From Eulemur rufifrons (taxonomy: Eukaryota; Chordata; Mammalia; Primates; Lemuridae): a stretch of 64,000 bases of DNA. Within the stretch, counting starts at the first letter, position 1, and the number at the start of each line of letters is the position of its first letter. Below are positions 25,201 through 40,200 of this stretch, piece after piece. The notes below the pieces were generated by a model. It was given only the letters and a program-made list of their open reading frames with translations. It ran no database searches and was not told the origin of the DNA. The position numbers were made by a program, and so were the translations under genes. Location: positions 222,674,843 through 222,738,842 of the forward strand of contig NC_090989.1 in NCBI RefSeq assembly GCF_041146395.1, in the 5' to 3' direction.

Positions 25201-28200
25201 AAAGCTTAACTCAGCAGTGAAATCTTTTTCAGCTAGAATGCTGCTTCTACGCTGAGACAACATCTGATTGCAGAAGATGGGGCCAGAGGGCCCGTGTGTG
25301 ACCAATGTGCTCCCAGAGAGCTGGGGTGGATGCTAAGCCTTTGCTTCAAGCTTGTTTCAGAAGCGTGGGTCAAGTGGTGATCACAGATGGAGCTACTGGG
25401 GAGTGTTAATGACATACCTGAAGCATGGGGAGGAATCAGGCAGTTGGAAGCCCCTGAGCATCAGTTGATGATCAGGAAAAAAAGAAAAAAGAATTAAAGC
25501 CCCTTTAAGCAAGTTATCAAAAAACATCATCCTGTAAGGTTTAATCACTTGCTTTCTGACATTTGAACTTTTTAGGAATGAGAAGCTTTGAAGATAATCT
25601 AATTAGATGTGGTGTGTTGCAGTTTGAGAATAGTTGGGAGCATTTCTCATTCTTTCCTCTGTTCCATAGGGTTCACGGAGATAAACCCAGCATCAGTCCT
25701 ATCAATCTAAAAAGCTCATCAGCCCCTGTGGTGCTAAAAAGAGAGATACTGGGAGCAGTGTGCTCTCTAGATGGCTAAAATTGCAGGGTAGTTTTATTTT
25801 AGCATGAGCCAGCCCGAAGGCAGGCTGCAATAGCTCAAAGCTGACTTGGGGAAGAGAGTGAGTGGGACCCACCACGCTGAGGAACATGATGAAGCAAGAG
25901 GCTGGGTCACTGGTGAGACCCTTGGAAGCACCTAAGATAAGGAAGGCTGTGGCAACTTCAGCTATAACCTAAGCAGCAATTGGACCTGGGTTTCCAAGTG
26001 GACAAGAGGTCTCAGCAGTGTGCTTTTGGTGAATGGCCGATTTTGGGATTCAGGTAGTGATCCTCCGAGAGAGGTATATCCACGGATGTCAGAATCCACC
26101 CAGTCCATGGCCTGGGTGTGGGGGAGACCTCATCCCAGAGAGGAGGTTGGACCTGCATGTGGCAGGGCAGTGGAGCTCTCAGTTTCGGGTTGGGCAAAGT
26201 GGGTGGGATACCTGTTAGGCATTCAAGGATTTGCAGACCAACAGGAGGGCTTATTCCTACAGTCTAGACTTCAGGACAAACGTGGTTGTAGAGGGGGAAT
26301 GTGTGGATGGAAAGGGATGGAAAGGGAAGTTCCGTAACTCAAAGTGGGGGTGGCCTCACTGTCCTCTGGAAGCATTCTTGGGGGGCCACACGACACGGAG
26401 TGTTGAACACCTGTGACTGTGCAATGGGTCACAAGTCTGGGAGACTGAATTAACTCTAAGCCTAACCAGATGGTGGGAACACGGCGCTTCATACGCTGAA
26501 ATAATTCCTGTCTCAGCCTACTAGGGAGAAGAGGGAAGAAAATGCTTGAACCAGCTGGGAAAAGCAGAGACAACAAGTCTGGAGCTAACCGAGATAAAGA
26601 AAAAATGTTGGCACCTGTTTTGAAACAGAAAGGCATAAACTATTTGTGAAATGCAAGATAAAGTATGAAAACTGAAGGGCTCAGCTTCTGAAGAGTCAGT
26701 CTGGCCCACAGCCACTCAATGAAAGGCACAAAGCAGGCTCCAGCTGACACATTCATCAAGGCAGTGCCCCTGGCTGGTTCCCTTTAGCTGCAATCTGACC
26801 CTCTGTTCTCCTAGGAAGGGGTGGGGGTATTTTGAAAATAAAGCACATAATGTTGTCTCATGACCAAGCATTTTCTGTGTGTCATACTCTATGCAGTGGC
26901 CTTCATAGACATTAACTCATTAATCTTCCTGACAACTCCAGGAGACAGATTCTTCCATCCTTGCCCTATAGATGTGGAAACGGAGTCTCGAAGAGGTTAA
27001 ATAACATGACCAACTCCACACGGCTTGTTAGCGGCAGATAGGGATGTGAATCCAAATTCCTGGTTCTTGAGCATAACACTGTGATGATGCAATGAAACCA
27101 CTTTAAAGCCAAGTTGGTATGGTGGGAAGTTCTGAAGACCAACATGGAGCCTTGGTCAATCTAACCCTAATATATACAAATACGTACCTGTGGAGGTTCC
27201 TACAGAGAAACAGTCTTTATGTGGGCTGTATTTTACAGACTGAGGGGCCAATAGCCCTCTTAACAGATGGTCCTTATTTTGCTAGAACCTTTCTTTTCCT
27301 TTCCCCACCAGTCAGACCACCAGTATAACAGGAAAGAGCTCACAAAAATTCTGTATCTTTTTCAAAGAAAGAGCATTTCTAAATATCACTTCTAAAGTGA
27401 CCAATTCTCTTACCGCTGGCTGCCTTGCCACTCCACGCTCTACCCAGGACAGATATTGAATAAACACATTTTCTCCCATATGTTATACAGAACTGGGACA
27501 TATAAAAGTTCAATGTAACTGCCTAGTGACAGAGAAGAGCAACTTTCTAAAACTAATGATAAGAAGGTTGTAAAATTACTATTAACATAACTGAAATATT
27601 AACGGATAGGATTAGGGGGCACATGAATTTAGAGAAGTAAAACAATTTTGATTTCTGGGTTCTGTCAAATTTAGAGACTCTTATAATCTTTAATTATTAT
27701 TTGGGTAAAATCATTTAAAATATGTAAATTTAGTCTGGTTCTATTTATTTTACCACCTTTAAAAATTAGAATTAGTAAAAAATAATATTTACTTTCAGCC
27801 AATTAGCAGATTTCTCTCTCATTTTGGTGTAACAGTTTAGCTCAAGTAGAAAATATTATCTTTTTTTAGTCCCCTTGCTTGTAAAATATATCTGATAGCA
27901 TATTAAGAGGCCAACTCTATTTTAAGTGAAAGTGAGACCATGAAGGCCAAGTCCAAAAATTTCTTTCTATGTTCCAAAACCCAGAATGAGGGCTCCCTAA
28001 TAAGATGGGGTGACCACAGTGTCTTCCTGGGTCTCTCATGGAAACAAACTCAGTAAATGGTAAGGTCAATTACATTTATGTGGGTTATCATTAGTATACT
28101 GTCATCATTCTTATGCTAAAACATTTGTTTTCTAATTCACTTTGAATCAATTTGCTTATCTATTTTCCTGGAAAGTAAAAAATGTCCTCTTTCGAAATTT

Positions 28201-31200
28201 ATAAAATTACAAAATTTGCCATGATAAAATAATATGAGGGTTCATTTAAGAAGATAAATTAAGAACACATACTATTTAGCCAAAACCATCTAGAGATGTC
28301 TACCAAATGCTAACATCTTTAAACATGAGAACATTTATAAATCGTGGATACACAAAGTTGGAAACGGTTGGAAAGAGAAAAATGCAGTGGGAATAAGTTG
28401 ATACCATTTAATTTTCTTTTCCTAGTAGGTAGGGAAGATGGAAAGCTCCCTAAGATATGACAACGGGCCAGTGATGTCAGAACAGATAGATTCTCTCTGT
28501 GAGAGAAAAAAAAGAGTAATATTCCAGAAAAATGACTGTTCAATGAAATAATTTTTTAAGGATAAGATAAGGGGAAAGATCTGGAAATCAAAAGCAATCA
28601 AAGCAAGTCCTGATTACATCTGCTGAGATAGGAAAATTCCAAATGTGAGGAAGAAGAAAAAGAGCATGCTCACCTGTCTGGTTCTGGCAGTGAACGGGAG
28701 AGAAAGAAATGTCATCCAGGGCAACGTACCCTCCTTTGGGACCATTGAATGCAACTTCAAAAATAACCTGTGGAGGCAGATGACATGTTGTCACATGTTG
28801 ACATATTTTCTGTTAGGTTTAGGTGCTCTAAACCATGATTTAAAATGGCATGTCAATCAAGCCAGTTGATGACAAGTTACAAGGACTTAGGGACTCATGT
28901 TTCCAAATATAAGAGTTTCAGCACCAACCTCCTCAACCTTCTCTTTTAGGGAGAATGAAACTACTATGATCTGAGTGTCTGTGTTCCCTCAAAGGTCATA
29001 TATTGAAATCCTAACTCCCAAGGTGATGGTATTAGAAGGTGGGGCCTTTGGGGAGGTGATTAGGTTTTGCGAGTGGAATTACTGTCCTATAAAAGAGGCC
29101 CAAGGGAGCTCATTTGCCGCTTCCACCATGTGAGGACACAGAAGGCCCCATCTACGAACCAGGAGACAGGCCCTCACTAGACACCAGATCTGCTGGCACC
29201 TTGACCTTGGACTTCCCAGACTCCAGAACTGTGAGAAATACATTTCTGTTGTTTATAAGCCACCCAGTTTACAATATTTTGTTACAGCATCCCAAATGGC
29301 ATAAGACGGAAACCCTAAAGTTGCATTTTACTGGTGGATATTTCCCTCTTCCTTGAGTGTCAGCTGAAGTGCCTGTGTCATTTCTGATAGACCTACAGAA
29401 TTCATTAGCATTATGAACTTCGATGAAAGGAAAAACAGGCTAAGTGAAGAACGCAGGCCAGGTTCTCTCCCTGCTGTCCATAGGGAGCTAAGCCCCTCTG
29501 AATCCCTTTCCTTCTTCCTACATGGAACTCTATGTGGGGGCCTGGGCAAAGATGCAGCACTCAGGGATGACTGCCCTGATCTCAGCTTCTCCAGGTATGT
29601 TCCGATGGTTAGAAAGAAGGTGGGTTAGTGAGCTCGACCCCGTTAGTATTGTTCTCTTCCCTGACACTATGACTCCGAGCTCAATCGACCACCTCTGCCT
29701 GTGACCATGGGGGATCAGGTGTGATCAGCACAGCCTTCACCCATGCTGGGAAAACCACCAAGGTATGCAGTCCACTCGGTGTGAATGGATAACACGAGAA
29801 GACACAACATGGGGCAGGGTTTGAAACCACAATGCCTGTGCAGACCAGGCAGGTAGTGTAAATGCGTGCGGTTGGGCTTGGTATTGGTGCAGACTCACAT
29901 GAAATGAAGCAAGCCCCGTTTAAAGGGGCAGCTGTTACTCAGCTTCATCAATTGCTGGTGTGTGAGAAGTCAGGCCTGCTATAGGTTCGATTGTGTCTAG
30001 GGACAAACTGAGATTACAAACTTAACACAGGTCCACGACATTTAGACTTCAAGGCACTAGCTGATACAGAGAGTGAATGACAGAACTTGGTTCATACTGA
30101 GCAGGTGGCGTGAGAATGATATTTCCGATCATAACATGCTAAGCACACGCCTGGCGCCAATATGTTCTCTCGAGTTCAGAAAGACAGTCTCCAACATTTG
30201 TTTTGCTTTTTAAAATTCATTTGGGAATACGGTGGCATTGAATTCACCAATTTCTGCAGGACAAGTTTCTTTTCCTGACAATGAGAGGCAAATAATACCA
30301 GTGAACAGGTTCAGAACAGTAGAGCAAAATCACACATTTGTGGACCCAAAGGATGTGTATGGAGGTTTAATAGTGTTCAGAATTATAACTTTTCAAGTAT
30401 TGATATAAAAAAAACTCAGTGAAGTTTCATTCACATAAATGCTGCCTGAGGAGTTTACGGTTGGATGAAAGGAGTTGGTGAAGAAAATGCTGTCAGTATG
30501 TGTGTGGGATTCATTTGACTTTGGCAGAAGGAAAACTTTTGAAGCAATACATGCATTTCTTTCCCTCCTGTAATCCAAACTCACAGAAAATTTTCCACTG
30601 GGCTGCAAGAGCAACCCGAGACCTGGTCCGAGTTTGGGATAGGAAATAGCACACATTCTGCAAAAGGCACTGTGCTCTCTCCGGGCCGGTTTGGGGGGTC
30701 GGAGGGGTGCAGGGAGAGGCAGGCACACCATCAGTAGACAGAACACGTCAGAAACCAAGGCCCAACCCCAGCCTTCTCTGCAGCTCTGCATCAGGCTAGC
30801 AGATGGCACCACTGAAAAGCGTCCAGAGGAATAATCCACTTCTTTTGCAATTTAAAGGGAACTGGGGAAGATATTGCAAAAAGCACAAAGTGAAAAGTGG
30901 GGGCTATTAATAACTTATGGTAACTGAGACTCTGCTTATAGCTCCAAATCCTTATAGCAATCTTATACGTATAGCAACCACAACGCTGCAGCCAATGATT
31001 CCAGAGGTTCTCTGGGGTCCTCAGACAGAGCCGGGCCACCATCCTCAGCTTTAGGTCAGAATTTAGTCTAGGAACTTTACTAAGATCTCTGGCATTCACC
31101 AGTGTGACCTAGAAAAGAAATGCCAAACTTGGACACTCTGTTTTCTCCTTTCTTATCTATAAATATGGAGATAATTTTATCTATTTTGTCGGATAGTCAG

Positions 31201-34200
31201 TACTGAAAGTACTTGTAAGCTCTGAAATACATACATAGATATAGCTATGTAATAATGTATGTGCTTAGAAAAGGGTTTACAAGGATAAACACCAGAATGT
31301 TAGTAGTCCTCATCTTTGTGAAGTGGGCTTAGGGTGTTTTAGTTTATTTTGTTTCTCTGAATTTTCTAATTTTTCTGCATTGAACATTTATTGCTTACAT
31401 AACTGTAAAAAGTTTTTAAAACTAAGGCATCATGGCTTGCTTCAAATTAGAGCCATAATATTAAGTTTATTTCTGAGTTTGTGGCATTATTTGTATTGCA
31501 AAGAAAGAAAGAAGTCACTTTTTTTCTGGAAAGACTATTCCTTCAAGTAAAGGAAACCTTCAAAACTGCTCCCAGGAGTGGAAGTTCAAGAATGAGTTTC
31601 ACTTAGAGGGCTCTGATCTCTTCCTTTGAACCCTGCATGACCACTGTGCAAAGTTCAGAGGAGTGTGCCCAAGAAATCCAGCTGGTTGACTGGCTTTTTC
31701 CTTATTTGTCCTTATCAAAAAATACTCTCGCTAGAACATGTAGGTGATGAAGGAGGCAGAGAAGCAGAGGGAGCCGAGGACGGGAAAGGAAAGATGGAGG
31801 CTGAGGCACAGCAAAAAATACAGACTGCACGTGAGCCCGCGGAGCCTCCTGGTGTCCTCGCCTGTGCTGGGGCCACCGCAGAGCAGCCGCCAGGGCACAC
31901 CTGGGACACGGGCGCACCTGCACCTACCTCCATCGAGTAAGGGGCATTGAACTCGACCTCCGCAAGGTTCCAGGCGGCATTTCCTGGGTTGTCCACTCTC
32001 CAGATCTCCTCATAAAGGCCGGCCACATCCCGAGTATAAAGGGAGAAGATATTGTCATTCCCCTGCTGAAGCTGGTAATAAAACGACAGGCAGCCGGACA
32101 TGGGGGCCGTGGTCCTCGGGGAGATTAGCTGTGCCACCTCCTGGAAGTGCTTGACGTAAACCGAGTCCACGTACATGTAGTGGCCTGAAAGTCACACAGA
32201 CGGAACACAGCGTAAGACAGGCTGGGGGTGGGGGTTTCAGATGCAATGATGCGACTCTGGGACTTACTTCAAGAGAATCCAGTGGGAGTGGTGGGGAGGA
32301 CGCGGGAGGGTTACAGATGAAAGCAGTTTGGCCACGAGTGGCCATGAGAGGGGTCCAGGGGTTCATTGTACTCTGCTAAATACAGAATGAGACCATTCTT
32401 TCTTCTTTACTTTTAATTGAAATAAAATAGACATACATAAAGAAAGGCAGATATGCCATCTGTAAAGTGCTTGAATTTTGACAAGCTGAGCACACCCATG
32501 GAAAGAAACAGAACATTACCCCAGAAGCCACCCCCTCCCAAGCCTTTTTTGAGTGGTAAGAGCGTATACTAAGCAAACCATCTATTCTTAAAAGGACAAG
32601 GAGAGACTGTCCTGCACATCTTTATGATTTATATAGAATGTCACCGTGTGTTTTTTGAGCGAAACTAAGATCTTGAATTCACACTAGATGGCAATTTGTG
32701 TATCGCTAATGGAACATGTAGGTCAATCAACACTACAGACAGGGTTAAGATTTGGAAGGTTGAACGTGCCATCTTAGAGGGCTCTGGGCCCAGGGGCTGA
32801 CCTCCCTCAGAGAAACCGTGTGAAACAGAGAAACTATAGCAGAATGGGGAGAGCCTTGATTTGGCATCGAAGAGAACTGAGGTTGAATCCTGCTCCATTT
32901 CTTACTTGAGCAAGTTTCTGAGCTTGTCTGGGTCTCAATTTCCTAATCTCTAAAATGAGAATCAAAATACTTTCCTCATAGGGTTGATACGAGCATTACG
33001 CAGGATTCTGTATGTGAGGTGCTTAGCATCTGCCTAACACATTGTAATCATCTAACACAATTATTATGAAATAAAGTAATGTTATCGATCATTCTGGAAC
33101 CATGCTTGCCCTATAGTCTGTTTTGTATAAAGGGTAGCTATCATAACTAGCAATTTTATATGGATTTATTTAAGTAATGACAAAGAAGTGCTATGCCATG
33201 TAGCTTCAACAGAATGCCCTTTCTTTTTACAAACTCAGAACAATTATAGCTCAATACCTTTGTTTTTATTACATGTTTCCTGGTTAATAAGAATTCCTTT
33301 TCGCCTTGGCAAAAGAGCAGTGAGAGTATTAGGAAGAATATATACATTCACACACTGGACATTCACTTTGTGTCTAGCACTACCTGGTATGCGGTAGGGC
33401 CTCAACACATGGTTATTCAAAGCATGAATGTGGTCTCAGAAGTCTTCACCTCAACACGGCAGAGGGAAAGATGGGCAGATCAAAGCTTACTGTCTCCCGG
33501 TGGCAAATTGGTCAACACCCTGACTTCTGAATAATCCCCCTTACTAAACATAATTCTCTACAGTCTTGCCAAACCATGCAACTGTGAATAAACAGAGATC
33601 ACAAACTCAAATGCTCAGAGGGGCTGGCCAGATTAAGTGCATGAGTGAGGTGGATTGGGTCAGGGAGAAAATAGAGGGGTAAATTAGTCGCCAGCATTTG
33701 CAATCATATTTTGCAGCAAGAAGAAACAAATATTAAGCTTCTCTGGAAAAATAAAAAAAAATCTGCTAGCACTGGGCCCATATTCTCATGCGGTAACAAC
33801 CAGCTGGTGATAAGAAGCCCCGGCCCCTTGCATGGGGCTGTGTTCTCCATCCTCCCTGCGAGGACGGCTCCGCTCCCAGCTCATGTCCTCATATCCAGCC
33901 TGGTGCTGCAGGTTTTCATGGCACATCCATCGGCTTGTAAATGACAGATCCCTGTGTTCGTCTGATAGGGCACCTGTAGCAAAATACCACAAACTGGGTG
34001 GCTCAAACAGAAATCTATTGCCTCACAGTTCTGGAGGCTAGAAGTCCAAGATCAAGGTGTCAGCAGGGTTTGTTCCCTCTAAAGGGCTGTGAGGGAAGGA
34101 CACCTGGCTTCTGGGGGTTTGCTGGCCATCTTCGCATTCCTTGGCTTGTAGGTCTCTGCCTTTATCTTTACTGGGCATTCGCCCTGCGTGCATGTCTCTC

Positions 34201-37200
34201 CCTCTGTGTCCAAAGTTCCTCTTTTTATAAGGACACCAGTTATACTGGACTGGAACCCACCCTACTCTAGCATGACCTCGCCTTAACTAATTACATCTGC
34301 AATGATCTATTTCCAAATGAGGTCACATTCTGAAGTACTGGGGGTTAGGACTTCAACATACACACTTGGGAGGATAACAATTCAACCCGACACACCTCTC
34401 ACCATAATTTTTAAAACTTTGTGTGTGTCAAATAAGCATGTCTGCAGGCTGGACATGGCTGATGGGCTCCCCTTGGCCACCCCTGGGAAGACATTTTAAA
34501 CAAAGAGTCAGAAATGTCAGACTGGACAGAATCAGGGAATCCCTGATGCGGAAGGAAGGAAGGCCACTTTTTTCTATCCCAAGCTCAAATGCCCTCTAAT
34601 GCATGCCTGGTGGCCAGCCTCAACTAGAACATTCTAGTAATGGAGAACACGTATGACCGCTTAGCCTCTATAACACGCCTCCATTCACTAAGAACTCACA
34701 GGGGTATGAAAGGCAGAGATGAAGTCTTTATTGCCCTTGGTAACCTGTCTTGCCAATGAAATAGAATCTTTTTGCAAGATACGCCACAGGGGGAACTGAG
34801 TAGAGGCAAGCTACAATACTTTGCTTCCTCAACACCTCATTGCGGGATGGGCCATGGAGGTGGACCACTGAGATGGCCTTCAAGAGAGCTTGCTGCAGGG
34901 ATCATTATCGACTGACAGCCTCCAGCTGCCTCACCTTTGGGTCCACAGGAGGGTTTGCACCAAGGCCGAGCCACCCTGAGCTGCCCCCAGACAGTGACCA
35001 GGCACTGCCTGACATGGGGCCCTTCGGCAGCTCCCATCAGCTCAGCCTCTGCTTGAGCGCAGGGGTCGGGTTTGCACCCTGCGCTGAAGGTTCTTTCCCC
35101 CTAGAGCCACCTTATGATGTCTGTGGGCCCTGGGCACTCTGGCTGCAGTGGGTCCCTTCCTCCACATAAAACATTACAAGTTTTAGTTTATGACTACATT
35201 GGAATAAAGATGAATATAATGTAGGCTAGATTTGTTATTATTATATTTATTATACTCATTTGTTTTCTTCTGACTTTAAAATAAAATTAAAACATTTTCT
35301 TGGATCCCTAAACATGCTGTGGCTCCCAGGCACTGTCCTACTGTGTTTAATGAGCTCGTCGGCCCTGTCCCCAGCTTCTCTGGCTCCCTTCTCCTTAGTC
35401 CTTCTCAGCCATCCGCCTCCCCCCCAATAAATCTCTCTCCCAACTGATCCCAGCGTAGCGTCTGCTTCCACAGCCAGCTTCCTTCTAAACTCGTCTTCTT
35501 TGCAGATGACAGACATCCGACAGTCTTCTTTAAAGGGTGGTTACTCACCTGCTGTGTGGACAATATTTCAATTCACACATTTGCCATCAAAGCACCTCAT
35601 TAATGACTCCTGTTCAAGATGCTAGGCCAAGTAAACCACAATCACATTTCTGATCCCAAAAGCATCCGACAAACACAATGTGACCTGCCCAAAGTGAGTC
35701 AGAGAGGCAGCTGGGAATCAGACCAAGACTGCTGACACCAGGTCTCCTACGCGCCCAGCAGACTAGACCACACTCTCCTGCCCCCCTTTCCCTCCATCAT
35801 TCGTTTGTTGCCAAAGATGGGTACTATTGACTGACATTAGCTTTCTCACTGGGAAACAAAAGGTAGCTCATCATAAGTTTATCATCGCAGTTGAAGGGGT
35901 GGGGATGATTCAGAAATCATCATTCAGGTGTCTGCCCCAGGAGGCCAGGCTGGAGGAATGACCACCAACCCAGGCTGAGTGTGTCGCTGGGGACAATCTG
36001 CTCTGAGGAAGAGGAGCCGACAGTTGGGTGGGTGCAGGTGCCATTTTATGCACATTTCCCAGGAGAATGAGGAAGGTAGCCTGGAGTTCTTGGGCAATGA
36101 TGTCCAGTGTCTGGTATCACATGAATTTTCCTGTCTAGTTCAATGAGCCCAACCCTCCTATCTGGCCCAGGGTTCTAGAGCTTCCAGAACCTCTGGGAAA
36201 GGCAATTTTTGTCAGATCTTTAAGATATGAGTGGGATGAAACTACCTACGGATGGACTTTAGGTAGGACCCTATAATCAGCCAAATCACCGGGGATCCTG
36301 CAGGCCACATAGATTTTAAAGTATTCAAACTTGAACTGAAAATGGAAGAGTTTATATAAGGAGATGGGTTCCCCATAAGGTTAAGAATTGAGGAGCCTGT
36401 TGCCACTCCTCTGACGTCTGCGCTGCTTTGCCATACAGAGATTGGAAGCCAATCTATGATTGCCTCATGCTGGATTATGCAAAAGGAACCTGAGGTTTCT
36501 TGGAAAAAAACAATTTCAAATTCCGGTGAAAGGTCACAATTCTCAGTAATGTCGGCCGACACTCAGGCCCCTTCTGGGATAATGCCTGCGGTGACCATAC
36601 AGGCATACTTGCTTCTGAAGAGGACTTTCCTTCCTTTCTTGCTGCAGCCCTCTGTATTTGCTAAACTTTCTATGTGCAACCAGCAGCTCCTGGAGTCAGC
36701 CATTTTCCCTTGGATTAGGGAAAGAACTTTGAAGGCAGTTCTTGAATGTTTATTTTCAAACGGTCTGGCTAACCAGCATTCCCCAAAGATTGCCCCTGGC
36801 TTGGCCATGATGCCAAAGGCATCCTCTGACTCAGTTGGGATTCGGCCCTGTTGGCCACATTTGTGCTCCAGTTGCATCGTCTGTTTCAGTGTTGCTGGTT
36901 GTCTGGACAAGCTGTCTCCCCGGTAAGGCAGACAACTTGGTCTGAAGAAACATATGCCACATGGAAATACCCACTGGTCTGCCCTGGTGAGGAGACAGCA
37001 CCCAGAGACAGCAAGTTAACACGCAGGACGGCAAGTTAACATGCCTGCTTCCTACTCCATGAATCCGACAGTTGTTGTCATGAACCTTCAGTTCTAGGGT
37101 TTGGGTGGCTCTTACTGTGATAGAGTCCGACTCTAGTCTTTTTCAGCATCTTTCAAGAATGATGTAAACATAAATAAAAGTTAAGTGGGAATTCTTCTAG

Positions 37201-40200
37201 TCTCTGCTAAGACTTCAAAGCTCAAAACAACATGTGACAAGAACCTCTATTTTCTAATAAGTGGTGCTAGACCATCAACATGCTAATGGCAGCACCTGGC
37301 ACCTAAGCCAGCTCTACCAGTTTCAGTACATTTGTCTCCTACAGCCTGTGTATAAGAGAAGGCTAGAGATGGGTCAGAGAGATTGGAGGGGAGTTGCTTC
37401 TCTTCTTTACCTTGATCCAAGACAGGGGGCTTAAGGGAAACACTCATGGAAGGGATGGAGAAAGGAAATTGCTCTCTAAACCTCATCCCCTCCCACATGC
37501 GCAGAAATTCCTGGGCTCTGCAATTGCCTTGGGCATTGAGACGAGGGCTGTCAGAGTTCTCGAGAGAACTTGATTCATGGTAACTTGAGTCTATGGGGTG
37601 CAGAGACTGGTGCCTGACACTGTTGCATACATCTAAAGGCAAGAAGCTGACTATAAGGACTTGTGGGGGCAGAGTGGAGGGGAAGGATTTTGTTGCCAGT
37701 CAACTGCACTTCCAGAGTTTGATGGGCAAAGACATTGAGTTTTTCCTTAGCCTAAGTGGGCAATTCAGAAGGCATCTGGGCTACCTTGGAAGGACTCTTC
37801 TCAAGTGGGCTGCCTGCCAGCATTGTATCTCCAATAGCAAGGGACTCGCAGGGTGAACCATTACTTACAGGAGCTAACGGGGATTCACAGATGGTCAGCC
37901 AGAGAGTGCGTCGTCCCTGCCTGGGACAGTGAAGTGGGATTCCCCATTAGCCATGACAGAAATGGCCAGAATTTGGCCACCTGCTGCATGAAGGACATCA
38001 ACTCTAGATTAAACAGCAGTGGGCAAGTAAAACTTTTTGTCCCTGGCCTTTCCCTTTCTCCTCCCTCCTGCATCATGCCTCCCAACCCTGAAGGAGCCAG
38101 AAGCAGCACAATGAGTGGGAGAAGAGGAGGGGAGAAAAAAGTGAAGAAATATGAAAGCACAAACCTTCCTCTCTACTGTGGCTCTGTGGCCTACTCTGGG
38201 GGAAGCTCTGAACGTGATGACACATTGGAGCTGTGACTTGACTGAACTTAATCCTCGAAAATAAGGCTGTTTGTTCGTACCTGAAAGTAAGTGGGAAGCT
38301 ATGTAAGTCATCCAGGGGCAGGGAAAAGAGACCCAGCAGAGTTTGCACAAAAGCAAAGGCAAGAAAATCGACAAAGACGCTTCCCTGCTGAGTGCTCATG
38401 CCATGCACCAAATGGATCCATGCAGAGAGCGAATGAATAGGTGCTGTCAAGGTGACACTTGGGCTCATTCCAAACTGAAATGAGAAGAGTGCCATGAGTT
38501 ATGGAGAGAAGATCCATCCACCTCATGGTCTTTGATGGAAGAAAATCATTCTGATCTGATTTTAGGTTTTGAAACCTGGTCCAGCTCCTTCCAGAGTGGC
38601 ACCCTAAGCAGGCTTGATTTTTAAAATCTCAGCAAAGAGATGAATTTCCCTCATTATTTTTCCAGCAATTATCTTTCTTTTTGCTAAGGTGTGTAGAAAA
38701 CAGCAATGATTGGAGTTGTCAGTAGGTTAGCTCCTGAAAGACTGTGTTTCACTTCATAAAATATTAACAAGGAAAGAAACCCATATGCGATGAATCAGAT
38801 AAAATCACATTCCTTCCAGTATTCCAAAGATGTCCCACCACAATTCTTACTGCATTATTTCAGCCACCTCCATCATTAGATGAGAATTTGGGGACATGGC
38901 GCACATTGAAAAATCTTGACTCAATGTTTGGGGCAAATTGCTAAAAACGTACAAGGAAATGAAGGAAAACTCATAACCACTTTGTCTTTTTCAGATTATT
39001 ACATTTGCTGCTCTCTTTTCTACAACACAAAGACAGCGCCCTCCTGGGAAGACTTCCCTCAACCCTCCCTGCAGTTCTGAAATTCCTGAGAAGGCGCACA
39101 GCTCCCCTTCTCCCCACTGTTTCTCCAGTTTTTACCCGAAAGCAAAGGCAATAGCTGTGTCCAGTATACGAATAAATAGGAGGCGAGTTCATATAGAGTA
39201 AAATCTGCTGCTGCAGGCAGACATCTGAACCATTTCATCTTTACTTTGCCACCCAAATTGATAGAGCTCAGGGAAGATCAATATACCCAGCACAAGGCAA
39301 ATGTAATAAGAGAGGCAACCTCTTTCATTTTTAGAGCACTGAAGTTTTTTGTTGTTGTTGTTCAAGAGTGATCCTGTTCAAATCTTTGAGTCTTATGGGC
39401 AGAGCTTTTCAAATAAGATATTTTAGAATCTTTGAACTCACTCACCTTTTATAGTCCTATCCTATATAGGGGAAAGACTGACATAGGAATCCAGGCATGA
39501 GGAGTGTGCATGTGGGTGTTATATGTGTGTGTGCACGTATGTGTATGTGTGTGTGCATGTGTGTGTGTGTGTGTGTTGAGTGGGGATGAGAAGGCTGTTG
39601 GCTAATGAATGGGCAAAGCATCAGTCCCAAAGTTGGAGGGAAATTGGAGTGAAATAGCAGAAAAAAGTTGGAAGAAGCTAGTGAGGTGCAGACATGCAGG
39701 CTTCCCAACCTACCCATAAGCAGGAATGTAGCCTAGGACCTAGGGTTCCCTCTGCCATCAGCACACACCCTGGCATGCTCAGATATGTTCCAAACACGAA
39801 ATAAACCATTCACACTCACACCTCTGCACTTTTGCACATGTAGCATTTATATTTCCCTTATTCATCTTGCCAAATTCCAGTTCTGCTATTACTTCCTCTA
39901 GAAAGTCTTCTCTCACTCCAAAACCGAGGTAATCTTTTATTTTTCTTTAGTCCCGTAACATTTATCTCATACCTCTATTAGTCATGCATCACTGTGCACA
40001 TTTATGTAGCATTTTGGTATTCAGATAATTTGAGAAATGCTGTAATGTATTAACACAGAACAATATTAAAGGCCATGAGAAGTCCTGAAATAAAGAAATC
40101 TGTTTAGCTTTCTCTAACTCAGGGTTTCCCCAGTTTATGTGACAACATATCGCCCTTCTGCCTCCATGTGAAGATTAGTATACTCAAGGACTGGTATTCT

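Larger units (their letters stand above)
22462..28673 (-). other. MAMDC2: MAMDC2 intron between MAM2 and MAM3
   Basis: A 6.2-kb phase 1 intron at the boundary between two MAM domains. It holds an old L1 3' end (24480-25045) and a MIR (26865-27085). Stretches 22500-24400, 25100-26800 and 27400-28600 show no recognisable gene or repeat; the last is AT-rich. Confidence 0.9.
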
